From Parietaria judaica (taxonomy: Eukaryota > Streptophyta > Magnoliopsida > Rosales > Urticaceae): DNA of 64,000 nt. Below are positions 11,750-23,342 of this stretch, piece after piece; the first letter of the stretch is position 1; each line of letters begins with the position of its first letter. The DNA lies in the NCBI GenBank assembly GCA_954871525.1, contig OX940861.1, positions 9,346,842 to 9,410,841 of the forward strand, given 5' to 3'. The position numbers and the translations under genes were made by a program. The notes under the pieces are model-generated. The model searched no databases, had not been told where the DNA came from, and was given only the letters and a program-made list of their open reading frames with translations.

Positions 11750-13599
11750 TAAGAAATTAGTTTAATTAAAAACAAAAATAAATTTTTTTAATATCACTCA
11801 AAGTCTCAAACGCAATCATTATCTAATTGAGGCTAGTGTTTTCGTATTCATGTCGTGGTAACTCATTATTTAGTCGTATTTTTTTTATAAATCGTACTCA
11901 AAAATTTATTTTAAAGTCAACTTGAACTCATTTATATCGTGTTATAGCTGTTGTGAGTATCCGTTTCAAATCCACGTTCCCGCCTTTAAATGAGCTAATG
12001 GAAGATATAAATTTGCTTCCTATTATTTTCGTCAGGCATTGTGGTGATTGATGCCTTTTTGTATTTATTTATTTAGTTATTGTTTTATTTCTTAAGTTTC
12101 AATGAAAACAACGTTAGGTCAACCTACAACCTAAAATGGTATTATTATTAGGTATGTATAAACATGGTCTACAATCATACATAAACGACATTCTACATAA
12201 TGAAGATGAGTCAACTCACTATTTGGCTGATTATGAAACAAAGGGAAAGGTGCAGATTACGAAAAAGTGGCCCATTTTGATGACCATGCATGTATGACAA
12301 TCATAATTATAAGCTAGCAATTGCATTTCACTTAATCAAGCCGAGTGCATTCCAACGATACAGATCCCCTCTAATGCAAATCTCAAGCTACACGTCGTTT
12401 TTCTCTTTCTTGTCGTTTGGGGCTTGTGTTGCTAAATTGAGCTTCATATTCCAACAATGATTAACCTCGTAATTCCAATCATATAGTAAATAATATTTGT
12501 ATGGTCTCAACTCTCTATGATTTAATCATAATAAGCTACCAATATTGCAATTCAAGCCAAGGAAGTGAAGTATGAATATGATTACAAAGCAAGTCGGTCC
12601 ACACTCCACACGCCCAACCAAAGATAACTTTTTTTTTATCCAAAAATATTTTTGGTCTTCAAGACTTTCTTTTTCTTTAGTTTCTCTCCTTTTTATGGAG
12701 ACAAGGTTGCAAATTGCTCTGTTCAAAAAAAAAAAAAAAAAAGTTGCAAATTGCTTTTTCTCCTCCACATATTTTGTCTTTCGTTGAACCAATTTAGTCG
12801 TCCATTACTCAATTTTATCTTTTATCTTTTTTTACTTATTTGATTATTATTATTATTATTATTGGGTTACGTCCATGTGCATCCATTGCTGACAACAAAA
12901 GTGGAGGTGAGGGCCCTTCAACGCCATCCACCAACTAAAAATTATAGTCCATAACAATTTTTTTTTTTTTTTGAGGGATAGTATTATCATGAATAGTAAT
13001 TTGATTTTGATATCACAAATAGTCTTTTTAGGTCCAATTCAACCGATGTAATTTCAAGTTCTAACTTTTAACTTTGAACTGGGAAGCGTTGGCACACAAA
13101 ACAGAAAATAAGGCAAACAAAAAAAAGAAGGAATGGATAAGAGTGAGTGACTAGTTAAGGATATGTCTTATTCCAAAGAGCAGAGTCAAGGGGACCAAAT
13201 CTGGGCTTTTTATCATTCCAAATTTGGGTTTTTTTTTTTCTTCTATTGAATGGACATCTTAGCTTCGCCAGCTGTGACCTCCTTTGTCCTCTTCACAGAT
13301 TGCCTCTCTTCTCATAAGCAAAAGCAAACTCATTATTCTTTGCCTTTCAAGTCATTAAAGTTGTTGACTTTCTATCTCCTTTTGGTCAAATCCATTCAAG
13401 AAGCCTTCCAACATGGCTCTGAGTTTGAATCCTCATTATGATAAAGGAAATTAAACAATTTACAAATTCAATATGCACAAGCGCTCAACAAAATTCTCAA
13501 GAACCAATCGGGATTGGTCTTCCAAGGAAGCTATATAATTATAAAAAAGAAAAGAAAAGAATATGTAACACCAAAACAATGTAAATTTCAACTTATTCG
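11750..13599. other. intergenic, AT-rich, no gene seen
   Basis: The stretch contains long poly-A and poly-T runs (12725-12742, 12958-12973) and an ATT microsatellite (12845-12862). Frames here are short and low-complexity. It lies downstream of the minus-strand U-box gene and includes its 3' untranslated region near 13.5 kb. Confidence 0.4.
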
Positions 13600-14973
13600 T
13601 CATTGTATCGTCCTTGTGAGCTTACACTTGGAGATGAAGATCGAAGCCGTGTAATTCAAACTGCAGAGCTTCAACAGCTCCGCGGCTCGTTGCTTCAGAA
13701 CGGAGTCGCACCCGCTCTGGATCACGAGCAGAAGCTTGGCGGCCAATCCCGCCTCGACTTCGATGGAAGGGCAGTCGTCGGGCGAGAGCTTGCAAACCGC
13801 CCATAGGATCGATAGCGAAAGCTGTGTGCACTTCTCTGATACATTCATCAGCAATCGGACTAGATTCGGGACGGTTTTCGGACAATCTTTCAGCGCCAAT
13901 CTCCCTTCGTGTAATGTAGACAATTCCTCGAGCGCGTAGAGGGCGAGTTCTAAACACTCGTTGTTCAACTTCGGCAGAAGCTCAACCAACTGGGGGACCG
14001 TCCCAACGCTCACGGCTGAGCTTTTAGCTGATTCGTGCCGGCATATCCTGCGCAACAAGCTCAATCCGGGGAGAATACCATCCGGGTGTCGCCTATCCTT
14101 CACGAGCCTCAACAACCCGACGATCAAACTCAAGCTCGACGAAATCTCCGAAGCAGAATCCTTCCCCGCTATAAGCGTCTCGATCAGCCTCGCGCAGTTC
14201 ACCTTCGTCTCGATCGAGCCCTCGTTAAGCAAATCCGCCATCAGCGACATCCTCGCCGGGCGGGCCAGATTCGCCTTCGAATCAGAATCGAGCTCGAGAT
14301 TCACAAGAATCGCCACGGCCTCGGCCCCGACGGCGTGCGAGGTGAAGTTCCCGAGCAGCGACGAGATCAACGGCGCGCCGGCATTCTCCGCCACCGCTTT
14401 CCTCGCGGAAGCGTGGGTCTGCACAAGCCTCCTGAGGCTCTTCAGCGCCTCCACCCTCGCCTGACCCTTGGCTCGCCGGAGAGATTCCAGAACCTCGAGA
14501 GCCTGGCCGTGAACATCCTCCGATCGCTTCCTCATCGCCGAGTACTTCTGCGAGAACCAGCTCTGGATGAGCTGCCGGAGCGTGGTGTTCGGAGTGACGG
14601 AGTCGTCCCAGAGCTCCTGCATCGTCGTCGGACACGTCCGGTGGCCGAAGGAGAACCACTTGACGATGTTGTCCCTCTCGTAGGTCTGCCCAGTGCAGAG
14701 CGTCACAGGGTCCCGCATCGGCGAGAGCGAGATCGGGCAGATGAACACCGACGGGACCTCCACCGAATCGAGCTCCTCGATCATCGTCTTCAGATCTGAC
14801 TTCTCGGCGAGCATCCCGGCGCCGAAGATCAGCTCCCCGCCATCGCCACCCAGAATCCCGCCCTTCACGGCGGCTTCGAGATCCAGGACCTGCCCGTCGA
14901 GCTTCGAGTTCCTCGGCGGCGACTGGTAAATCGGCATTTCGTCGAATGGGCTCACTCTCTCTCTTCTCTTCAC
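13600..14973 (-). CDS. PUB30: U-box/ARM-repeat E3 ubiquitin ligase, PUB30-type
   Basis: This is a single-exon frame of 457 codons. The second methionine (14937, MPIYQSPPRNSKLDGQVLDL) aligns with the start of PUB30-type proteins as I recall them, so the true product may be 445 residues; the upstream MKRRERVSPFDE would be an extension. The U-box spans about residues 72-147: VPSVFICPISLSPMRDPVTL, TGQTYERDNIVKWF, HRTCPTTMQ and TPNTTLRQLI. ARM-type helical repeats fill the rest, and the end KLCSLNYTASIFISKCKLTR is diagnostic for the PUB30/PUB31 group. The U-box recruits a ubiquitin-charged E2 and the ARM repeats bind substrate; PUB30 is linked to salt-stress signalling in Arabidopsis. No defect is seen. 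Coding GC is clearly higher than the flanks. Confidence 0.93.
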   Translation of the reverse strand: MKRRERVSPFDEMPIYQSPPRNSKLDGQVLDLEAAVKGGILGGDGGELIFGAGMLAEKSDLKTMIEELDSVEVPSVFICPISLSPMRDPVTLCTGQTYERDNIVKWFSFGHRTCPTTMQELWDDSVTPNTTLRQLIQSWFSQKYSAMRKRSEDVHGQALEVLESLRRAKGQARVEALKSLRRLVQTHASARKAVAENAGAPLISSLLGNFTSHAVGAEAVAILVNLELDSDSKANLARPARMSLMADLLNEGSIETKVNCARLIETLIAGKDSASEISSSLSLIVGLLRLVKDRRHPDGILPGLSLLRRICRHESAKSSAVSVGTVPQLVELLPKLNNECLELALYALEELSTLHEGRLALKDCPKTVPNLVRLLMNVSEKCTQLSLSILWAVCKLSPDDCPSIEVEAGLAAKLLLVIQSGCDSVLKQRAAELLKLCSLNYTASIFISKCKLTRTIQ

Positions 14974-15009
14974 ATCCAGGGATGAGAAACGTGTGGTATA
15001 AAAGTGGCA

Positions 15010-16246
15010 GAGGAAGATAAAGCGAGAAGCAGAGTCAAAGATACCTTCTTTAATGGCTTTTTCTCCTCTTCAAGCACATCGAACCAGAGGAGAGACCATG
15101 GGAAAAAAATAAAAGGTGGGGTTCTCGCGAATAATTGGATGATTGATTTGCAAGTATTCAAAAAGAAAAAAGAAGAGAAAAAAAAAATCAATCTTGTTCA
15201 GTCTCTCACTGACTACCTTCACTTCTGGTCGCTCTTTGGTGGAAGCGGGTGACCAAGAATGAATATTTTATGAGCTTTTCAATTTCAACAGCAACAGGTT
15301 ATATATATAACTGTGTCACTGTGTACTGTTTGTTTAGTGAGAATCTATATAAAATACATTACACTCTTGTGATTTTCTTTCTCCTTTGAAATTTTCTCGG
15401 GAAAGTTAGAAGATTAGCACGGGAGGGTGACCGGCTACAGCCGGTGGGGTTCAAACTTTTCAACCCCTAGACGACCGTGCACCGCACGTGCATCCAAGCC
15501 CCTCGGTCTTGCCGATCTCTGCAAACTTGACTGCATCGAGGGACTGGTCTGCAAATACCCACCACATTTATGCTCTCCTTTCGGTCAATTTCACTTTCAG
15601 CCCCTCAATTTTGTGATATGAATTGTTTTCGATCATCTTAATAATATATCCAACAGCTCATTCATCACACATTGATCTCTGAAATTTTTATAAAAAAAAA
15701 AAAAAAAATTACATTATTGATACAGAGGTTCTGGAGAAAGAATAAAAAAATCATCGAAAATATATTTATCTAACCATGTGTGATATCTACTATGTATTCG
15801 TTATTGTATAAAATATATATGAAATTGAATAATGAGCCTTTATAAAATAAAACTATAAAATATGTTTTTAACTCCAGTTACAGTATGAATCCCACAAATG
15901 TATCGAACTATATAAAATACAACCACCGAGAGAGAAAGAGACAGAACAGAGAAAGAAAATTGTTACTTTTACCGTTACAAAATTAGTATTATCCAGAAAA
16001 TGATACTTTTATCGCAAAAATGGTACTTTTTAATTTTTAATTTTTTCAAGCTATGTATCTAAACGTCAACGTGACACGTGAAAAAAAAATTAAACAGAAG
16101 GAGACGAAAACGTGACGGTAGTTGAGTTTGAATACGTTTTTAGACTTATGGAACATAATGCCGAAAAAAAAAAAAAATTGGAAGTTTGGGAAAGAAGGGA
16201 AACAGAGAAACATATACTAATTAATGACCCTATATCTATATATAAA
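15010..16246. other. intergenic, upstream of the U-box gene
   Basis: Contains purine-rich tracts (15165-15190), an A15-type run (15690) and AT-rich DNA. A GGTGACCGGCTACAGCCGGTGG hairpin-like stretch lies near 15426. No coding frame with plausible composition is seen. Confidence 0.35.
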
Positions 16247-16248
16247 TA

Positions 16249-17405
16249 CAGTAGAACCTCAATAAATTAATACTGTTGGGACCGGCAAAAAATATTATCT
16301 TATCGGATTATTAATTAACATATAAATTAATAATTTATTAATTTATATATTAATAAAGAAAAAAAAATTATTAATCAGCTATAACTATATAAACATCTTT
16401 ACTAACAAAAAATTATTTCAATTATTATATCGAGAAAATTAAAGTATCAATATTTAGAATATCAAGAGAGACTATTATGATCTAAAAAGATTTTATTAGA
16501 GTATCAATGCCAAAAATATTTAAAAGACATCAATTTCAAGAAGAAACAAATTACTATTGAATCATATTTTAAGAAGATTACATGATAAGTGATATAATTG
16601 TCACGTCCCGCGCGATTCTCCATTCGAAAATCCGCATGTAATGGAGGCTAAAATAGGAAGTCTCCGAATTTCTCTAGAAGAACCTCCAAGATTCTTGAAG
16701 GATGGAGAATGATGTGGAGTATTCTAGACTTCTCTAGAGTACTCTAGGAAGACATGGAAACCTAAAGGATGGAGAGTATTCTAGAGCATTCTAGGAAGTC
16801 CTAGTTATGTGTAAATGTTTCTAGACTTAGTAGAATTGTATAGAATAGAATTATCTAGAGGGTTAATCTTAGCCATTAGATTAGATTAATCCTAGTCATC
16901 CATTGTAAACCTTAGAGCCTATAAATAGGTGTGGCTCCTTCATTTGTAAATCATCCAAGAAATCCAATCTAGAGTTTCTCTCACTAAACTAATCTCTCTT
17001 TGTCTTTGTATGAGTTAGAGTGTTCTTCAAAGGCTTTGCCTAGAGGATTCGGGGAAGGCTGACTTAGTAGCTCGGGGGAGTGAAGCTAAGTGCCGCACGG
17101 GGGCTTACGAGTTAGGCGAAAACTCTAAGCACGTGACATAATGCTATCTTTTTTATTTAATGTGAATTCATAGTTATTTATCTTATATTTTATTTATAGT
17201 GATTTTATAATTATTTATGTAATTTTTTATATTGAATTATTAATTTATATATCACTTGGGACCTATATACTTTCTAAAAAAATATTATATTATAAATTTA
17301 GCAAATTATTAATTTAGCTAGTTAGGCTCGAGTCGGGACCGGACAAAAATATTATTTAATCGCGACTATTAATTTATCGAGTAATAATTTATAGAGGTTA
17401 TACTA
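16249..17405. mobile_element. pogo/Emigrant-like MITE, interrupted by a solo LTR
   Basis: The left end starts CAGTAGAACCTC and continues with AATAAATTAATACTG, then TTGGGACCGGC. The right end is the inverted counterpart: GGTCCCGACTCGAG-like, then TTTATAGAGGTTATACT. TA dinucleotides flank both ends (16247-16248, 17406-17407). The CAGTARAACCTCTATAAATT type of end is known from Emigrant/Lemi pogo-like elements. Without the nested LTR the element is about 615 bp and codes for nothing. Confidence 0.65.
16599..17138 (+). mobile_element. 540-bp solo LTR nested in the MITE
   Basis: Ends are TGTCACGT and ACGTGACA, perfect 8-bp inverted termini. TAAT flanks both sides (16595-16598 and 17139-17142). A TATA box (CCTATAAATAGG, about 16919) lies in the middle with pyrimidine-rich sequence after it. 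No internal region remains, so this is a recombined solo LTR. Confidence 0.75.
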
Positions 17406-17407
17406 TA

Positions 17408-18340
17408 TACTAGTATATAGTATGCTTTATATGGATGACTTATTGTTATGCGAGGACTAAATCGAAGATGGGAATATATTTGGAGGACTAATAAAGTTAA
17501 TAATGATTTCGGTTTTATGAAGTCTAACGACCCACACGATCCACCTGCGCTGTTGGCTTCAAAACAGATAGAGAGAGTATTTTAATAGGCAATAATCACA
17601 CAGTTACCTACCTTCTCTCTGCTTTTCATTATACAATTAGCATTTAATTAAAATGATTAATTAGGGAGTTGAGCCAGAGCGAACCAGGGTAGACACGCAC
17701 GGGCTCACCGCCACGCGTCGCGCCCTGAGTGGGCAGAATCAGCGAGGCATCAATAAAAGTGGTCAAACCGGAGACCGGAAGGAAGGGCTATCGAATCGAG
17801 AATTGGGCCTGGAATTATTAGTACGATTATCTTATCATAAAATAAGCATTTCGCCAAATCTTGGACCGTAAGCCGGTCAAAGGCTGAGCTGGCACTTTAC
17901 CAAAGGCACGCTCCATGTGGGTCCCACTCGCCCACGAGCCTTGTTCCCATATCTTTCATTTCCGCCCTTTAAATATTCGCTTTGCATTTCATTTGCCCGC
18001 TTAAAAATTGAACATGGATAAGTATTTATTGGTCCATGAGTTTTTTTTTTTTTTTTCTTGTTGGGATACTTTTGCCTTTTTTGGTCATTTTAGATTTTTT
18101 GTACATAGGAAGTTTGTTTGGTGTGCTTATTTGGAAATTTTTGCAACCATGGTGACATTGACCAGTTGAGTCAAAAGGATTTTTTTTTTTGGAAATTGGA
18201 AGTTAATTTGTTGTGAAATAGGTCACAAATGACTTTAATTTTATTAATTAGCATTAATCCTGACTGATCAAGAGGTTAGGTGGCTTTAACTTTTGGCAGG
18301 AGGACACTGTTTCCAATATGGACGATGAGGAATGAAGTTT
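17408..18340. other. intergenic, no gene seen
   Basis: Mixed-composition DNA with a GC-rich patch at 17670-17800 and poly-T runs at 18040-18056 and 18181-18190. No frame has recognisable protein similarity. Confidence 0.35.
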
Positions 18341-18352
18341 TATGAGATATAC

Positions 18353-18958
18353 GACAATAAGTTTCGAAAACGACACCTAAATGAATATCCGACATGGAGG
18401 ATAAGATAAATACGACGTGAAATCTGAAAACTGAATAAGAAATGATTTATTTATTTAAGAAGGTAAGAATATCTATATTAAAAAGGACAATTGTATAATA
18501 AGGAATAGTTTTTTTTTTTTTTTGAAGGCATAATAAGGAAGAGTAGTTGAAATATGACATTAATCGGAACTATTTTCATGATTATGTTTCAGTAAAAACG
18601 GCCATATGCAAAGGTGAAGGTCCAATCTAAAGAACAGTGAAGGAACAACGGTCCTAAAAGCAGCAATGATTACCAGAATATATATAAATAAACGACAATA
18701 TTCCAGAAAAGACAGTCGAACAATTAAATAATAATGCTAAATTCCGTAAACGACAGTTGATGAAACGACAATAGTATTCAAAATTTGCAACACCTCTGAC
18801 CGGAGACACCAAATATATTAAGAGATGAGAGCAATGAGAGCAAGAGTCCTGTTTAAACGACAAAACTATGATTTGAACCTGACCAAAAAATATACGACAA
18901 TTGGAAACGACAAGAAACAATAAAACGACAAATGAAGTCGAAGTATTGTCAAACGACC
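18353..18958. repeat. dispersed AAACGACA octamer cluster
   Basis: Exact AAACGACA occurs at 18368, 18690, 18748, 18763, 18855, 18905 and 18923, all on the plus strand, with one-base variants at 18353, 18893 and 18951. Spacing is irregular (15-105 bp), so this is not a simple tandem array. Similar clusters lie at 976-1220. Confidence 0.6.
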
Positions 18959-19131
18959 ACAAGAGCCTAGTGAATTTGAGGAATTATCTATTCTGAACGT
19001 ATATTACTAATCCGTATGTAGAGATGAGTATTAGCCGAAACTAAAATCTAATTATCAATGTCTTGTATGAATATAATTACGTGATTTTCCGATATCAAGA
19101 AGCCGTTTCTTGCGTTGCGTTTCATAAAATT

Positions 19132-20857
19132 TCACAGCACAAGTCCAGAGTTCACCGAGCTCAGCTCGGAATTAACCCCAGAAATCACTCCCATTATTTG
19201 GCTTAGCGCAGCATCATCCTTGAGCAGCGCAGTGTGCGAAACTCCCGGGACTCGGATCACCGTCAGCATCTGATTCCGCCTCTCCACTTCGTCGCTCCAT
19301 AGAGCCTCCACGGCCAACAAGCTCACCAAGTTCACTGTCCCGTCTCCGTCCCCGTAAACGATCTCCGGCCTCCGGTCGAACCCTCCCTCCCCGTACACCA
19401 ACCTCTGCGGCGTATCCACACCGGTCCCCACCACACATGTGACTGGCACGCGCGGCGCTGAGATCCGGCCCACCTCCATCATCGGCAAAATGCGCGTCTC
19501 GTATGGCAGTACGCCCTCCGGGAATCCGATGTCTTCAAGAAACCGGGTGGTATCCGCGGCGGAGTAGTTAGCGGTTGGAGTGATTACTAGCACTTGGTCG
19601 GTGCGGAAGACGGCGGGGTTTGGCATGAGCCAGAGGTTACTTTCGGAGCTCCGCTGCTCGGCACGGACGAGCAAGGGGTCGACAATCGGGACGCCGAGGG
19701 TGGTGCCAGAGGCGAAAGTGAGCAACTCCTCGACCGTGCCACCCCATGGCGCTGAGAGCGCAATGAAGTGGCGCACGAAGGTACGGCGCCATGTGGCCGC
19801 GTTGCGGTTGAGGAAGTTAAGGGCGAAGAGGCCACCGAGGCTGTGGGAGAGCAGGATCACTGGCTTCCCTCCATTGGTTCGGCTCGCGCTTTCAACCAAT
19901 TGCTTCAAGTCATTGAGGAACTTCGCGCCGACTTCTGAAGGCCGGCCTTCGGGGGCTAGGCCGTACCGGAAGTCATACGGGGCTCCGAACAGGGTCTTAC
20001 CGCTCTCGTACCCTATCCGCTCCAGTGATTCTACTAAAGGCGCCATGTACGATGTTATTCCCCTGTTTCAAATTCAACTACTGAGACACAAATTTCACAC
20101 TACATTGTACAATTGATATTAAGTCAATTGTCAACACAAAAATATGTCAAAAAATTTGTTATTTAGCTTATAAAAAAAAAAAAAAAAAACCCACTCTTTG
20201 TAATGTTCACATTATGAGATTCAATAGAGATCAATAACACGTGGCTTTCATATGATCTTATTCTTATCTCAATATGGAGGTACTCGACAACCAAAGAAAA
20301 AAAAAAAAACTAGTGTCTTCAAAAATTAACATCCAATTAACTGAATCATCATGTCCGTACAAGTCTAAGAATGAGAAGCACGATTTAATAGCTTTAAACT
20401 TTTTAAAATAACACCGAAAAATGAAGCCAATGAACTGTATACGAAACAACGTACTTGAGATTAGGATCAAGATAGAGAAGAGACTCGGTTGATCCGAAAT
20501 GAGGGACCCTGGTTTCCACCCCAGGGCATTTCGGTAATCGTCGAGGTCCGGGTCGTAGCGCAGAGTCATGCGCTCGGCGAAGCACTTGGTGAAGGGAGCC
20601 AAGAGCACGGTTGGGTCGAACCAGAGCCTGAACCACCCCTCCTTGCTCTTCGCCACCGGGTACCACCGGTTGCACACCAGGCTCGACGGCACGTACCGCT
20701 CCGTCAGCCGGCCTTCCAGCTGGTTCCCGCCGCTGCCCGGGATCAGGATCACCGGGTATAGCCGGTTGCTCCCGTCGACCAGGGCGTGACACGTGTGCAG
20801 CATCAGGACCGTCGGAACCAGTACCGCTAGTGCCAGATCGTGCGGCGATCGCTTCAT
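19132..20857 (-). pseudogene. LCAT1: LCAT-like 1 acyltransferase/phospholipase, two exons, one-base frameshift in exon 1
   Basis: Exon 1 is 20857-20455 and exon 2 is 20062-19132 (GT-AG). The N-terminus is a signal-peptide-like MKRSPHDLALAVLVPTVLML. Motifs follow: PVILIPGSGGNQLEGRL (oxyanion/lid region), LLSHSLGGLFAL (nucleophile Ser), YGDGDGTVNL (Asp) and VPGVSHTALL (His), so the catalytic triad is complete. Exon 1 is 403 nt, but the phase of exon 2 requires 404. The shift falls near 20524-20530, just after DPDLDDYRNA in a short G/C run; after it the conserved RVPHFGSTESLLYLDP appears in another frame. One missing base explains everything. It is either an assembly error in a homopolymer or a true recent knock-out. 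With the base present the protein would be about 444 residues, near the 432 I recall for Arabidopsis LCAT1. Family members act on phospholipids or sterols. Confidence 0.88.
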
Positions 20858-21001
20858 GGCTGGTGTGAGGAATTGTGTAGTGCTGTTTGATAAGTCAAAG
20901 TGTTTACTTTTTTTTAATCTGTGAAGGAGATTGCGTTGCAATGTTGTTGCTGACGTGTCTAGTTGATAACCAATCATTCCACATGACTAGTATTCCCATA
21001 A

Positions 21002-21092
21002 TGGGCCTTCATTGGGCCGAAAAGAAGGCCCAATCATTTCCGTGGAGATCGTTTTGTATGATTTTCCACTTGGTGGGCCTTAATTGGGCCCT
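21002..21092. promoter_or_regulatory. cluster of five site II (TGGGCC) elements upstream of the LCAT1-like gene
   Basis: TGGGCC or its complement GGCCCA occurs five times in 91 bp, about 145-235 bp before the LCAT1-like ATG. Site II elements are bound by TCP factors in promoters of broadly expressed plant genes. Regulation of this gene by them is inference. Confidence 0.45.
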
Positions 21093-21450
21093 TACCGATT
21101 GGCTCTTATTTTCATTATACACGATCCGCGACTGAAATCTATAGGGGATTAAATTCTTCAAATATTAAGAAACTTTAAAAAGAGAACCTCTTTCTTGAAG
21201 AAATTTTTTAAACTAAATTAAATTCACAATTAATTTTATCCTTAATTCTATTCGAAAGCTTGCAAATTGTATTTCTCACCAATTAGATTTTTGGGTTTCA
21301 AATCTAAGTAATCTCCTATTTAATTTGCTTCTCCACTAGATTGTATTAAGCTTTTTATTTTGATCGGATTATTCCCTCTTCATTTTGAGCTATGTAGAGT
21401 CTATTTTTTATTTTTAAAAAACACTAGCGATTTTTTCTTATTTTTTTTTA

Positions 21451-21517
21451 TGTTGACGAGGTTTCTCACCTCAACGGTCAGAGTGAATGTAAGTGTATAA
21501 CCTTTGCTTAATTAAAT

Positions 21518-21554
<37 letters not shown>

Positions 21555-22251
21555 CTAATAAAGATGAGACAAAGAGTTTTTTAAAGAGATTCGTACCACG
21601 GCGGTAGTTGATTATGTCCTCTATGTTTATTGAAATGAAAATATGTTTATTGAAATGAAAGAACATGAACATAACACTACAAGTTGCAGCAATTCTTGTT
21701 CGGAAAGATTAAAACAAGAGCAACTCTCAACAATGATATCCCAGAGCTAAAAGTTGAAAAACAATTCTCTTGAAGAATGTGTGTCATTTCTTTTCTATCT
21801 TCAGCTGGTATTTATAACCTGCAATTCTTCCCGTTGAGCTCCCCGGAATTATGGGGTCATGACTCTAAATTAGGTGGATTGGTCGGCTATCATGCTGAGA
21901 CATACTTCATGTTTGCGCCTTTTTTGTCGAACTGGATTATTTGACTGAGTATAACTGTTAGGAATTTGACTTCAAGCTTTAGTCTTCTGATCGTGTTGAT
22001 TCAATTGATCCGGATAGGATTCTGGACGTCTTTGCCCTTTGCCCTCTTTATTATTTCCGGATAGCTTTTGGGTTTTTAGCCTTTGAGATGTTGTTCGTGG
22101 GCTTTTCTGATCGTCAATTATCTTGACTTGGGCTTTTTCCCGGTGCTTTGAATATTTTACATTCTTTTGAATACTTTATATTTTAATTGCGAATTTGATA
22201 ATTCATACGATATGTCGTCTTAAATAGGAAAGACGAATTTATACATCAACA
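21451..22251 (-). mobile_element. solo LTR, minus orientation, same family as the 43-kb LTRs
   Basis: Plus-strand ends are TGTTGACGAGGTTTCTCACC and TATACATCAACA. The block AGAGATTCGTACCACGGCGG and GTAGTTGATTATGTCCTC at about 21585-21622 is the reversed R/U5 block of the LTRs at 42940 and 43897. A minus-strand TATA box lies near 21810 (GGTATTTATAACC). A TA microsatellite (21522-21550) sits in the U5 part, as in the other copies. No matching target duplication is seen. Confidence 0.7.
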
Positions 22252-22296
22252 TCGCTACTATTATGATTGATAATTCAATTTATTGGAATCTATTTC

Positions 22297-23008
22297 TGTT
22301 GTGAGTGGCTCCACTGAGAAGGCCCAGGATTAAGGCCCATATTCATTAGGCCCAAACGACACTAAGGCTTATGTAATAAAGCCTGAATTCAGCATTAGTA
22401 AACGACTTGTCGTTAAGATGAGTGCAGAGTCATGTCGTATTGAGGATAATGACACATGGCTTAATCTAAGCCATCGGTGGTTGCTGATCCAACGGTCTAC
22501 ACTTGCCCGTGCCCTCAGCTCATATAAAAGGGAAGCTAAGCTTGCCCTAATCCGATCGTGAAGAAAGCAAGGAAGGGGAGAGAGAGAGAGCTAATCGCCG
22601 GCGAGAATCTGAGTCCAAAGCCTGCTTCTCCAAGGATCTTTTCGGGGTAATCCGAGCTACACGGCGAGGCACAATCGTCACTGATTGTTCCGGTGAGACC
22701 TAGGGTTTCACTGGATCTCCAACTGTCTTGAATCAGTTGGTGGATGAGCCTGCGTGTTGTGATCAGGAGGATTCGAGGAATCAGTACCTCTCAGATCTCG
22801 CGACGATCAACTCCGTCCTCCCAATGATGCGGATGGACTCTGAAGGCTGATTTACTTCTAGAAAATCAGTGTTGAGCTCAGTCGATCAGGTTTTATTGTT
22901 CTTTAACTTCTTGCATGTAATCTTGAGTTGATTGTAATCGAGTTTAGTTGTTTTAGTGTTTGATTCTGTTGATCTGTTTGGGTTGTGTATACTCGTGTAT
23001 TTGTAACA
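22297..23008 (+). repeat. copia 5' LTR
   Basis: TGTTGTGAG ... TTTGTAACA, 712 bp. TATAAAAG at 22523-22530 is the likely promoter, giving transcription from about 22555. Compared with the right LTR I see one substitution: CGATCAACTCC here, CGATCAGCTCC there. Confidence 0.95.
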
Positions 23009-23009
23009 G

Positions 23010-23021
23010 TGGTATCAGAGC
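23010..23021 (+). promoter_or_regulatory. copia primer-binding site
   Basis: TGGTATCAGAGC starts two bases after the LTR end; it is complementary to the 3' end of plant initiator methionine tRNA and primes minus-strand DNA synthesis. Confidence 0.92.
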
Positions 23022-23342
23022 CTTTGGTTCGTTGTATTAGGTCATCATTCTCGTCTTATCATCGCTCTGTGAATCTTGTTGTGTCTTGTATCATTGTATC
23101 TCTGTAAGGTTTTTATCTGGCTGTGATTATCTTTCCGTCAGCTATTTTTCTTGTTTGAGTTTAGGGTCCTTTGTGATCAAGAAACCCTAAGTTCTTGTTT
23201 CTTGACTCTGATTGAGAGTGTGTTGTGCTGTGAATAGATTAATTAGTCTAGCTTCTCTGTTAAACCCATTAATTAGAGCTTCCTCTGCTAGCTAGTCGTT
23301 TCATAGCTTCCTTCTCTTCCCTGTCCCATAAGAATAGGAAAA

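Noticed and set aside
14035..14799. 254-codon plus-strand frame
   Set aside because: It is exactly antisense to the PUB30-type gene, whose GC-rich codons create it; composition is Arg/Pro-rich with no recognisable motif.
18654..18962. 102-codon minus-strand frame with hydrophobic content
   Set aside because: Generated by the AAACGACA cluster read backwards (TGTCGTTT giving Val/Cys/Arg-Phe); no homology and no promoter.
19580..20116. 178-codon plus-strand frame
   Set aside because: Antisense of LCAT1-like exon 2.
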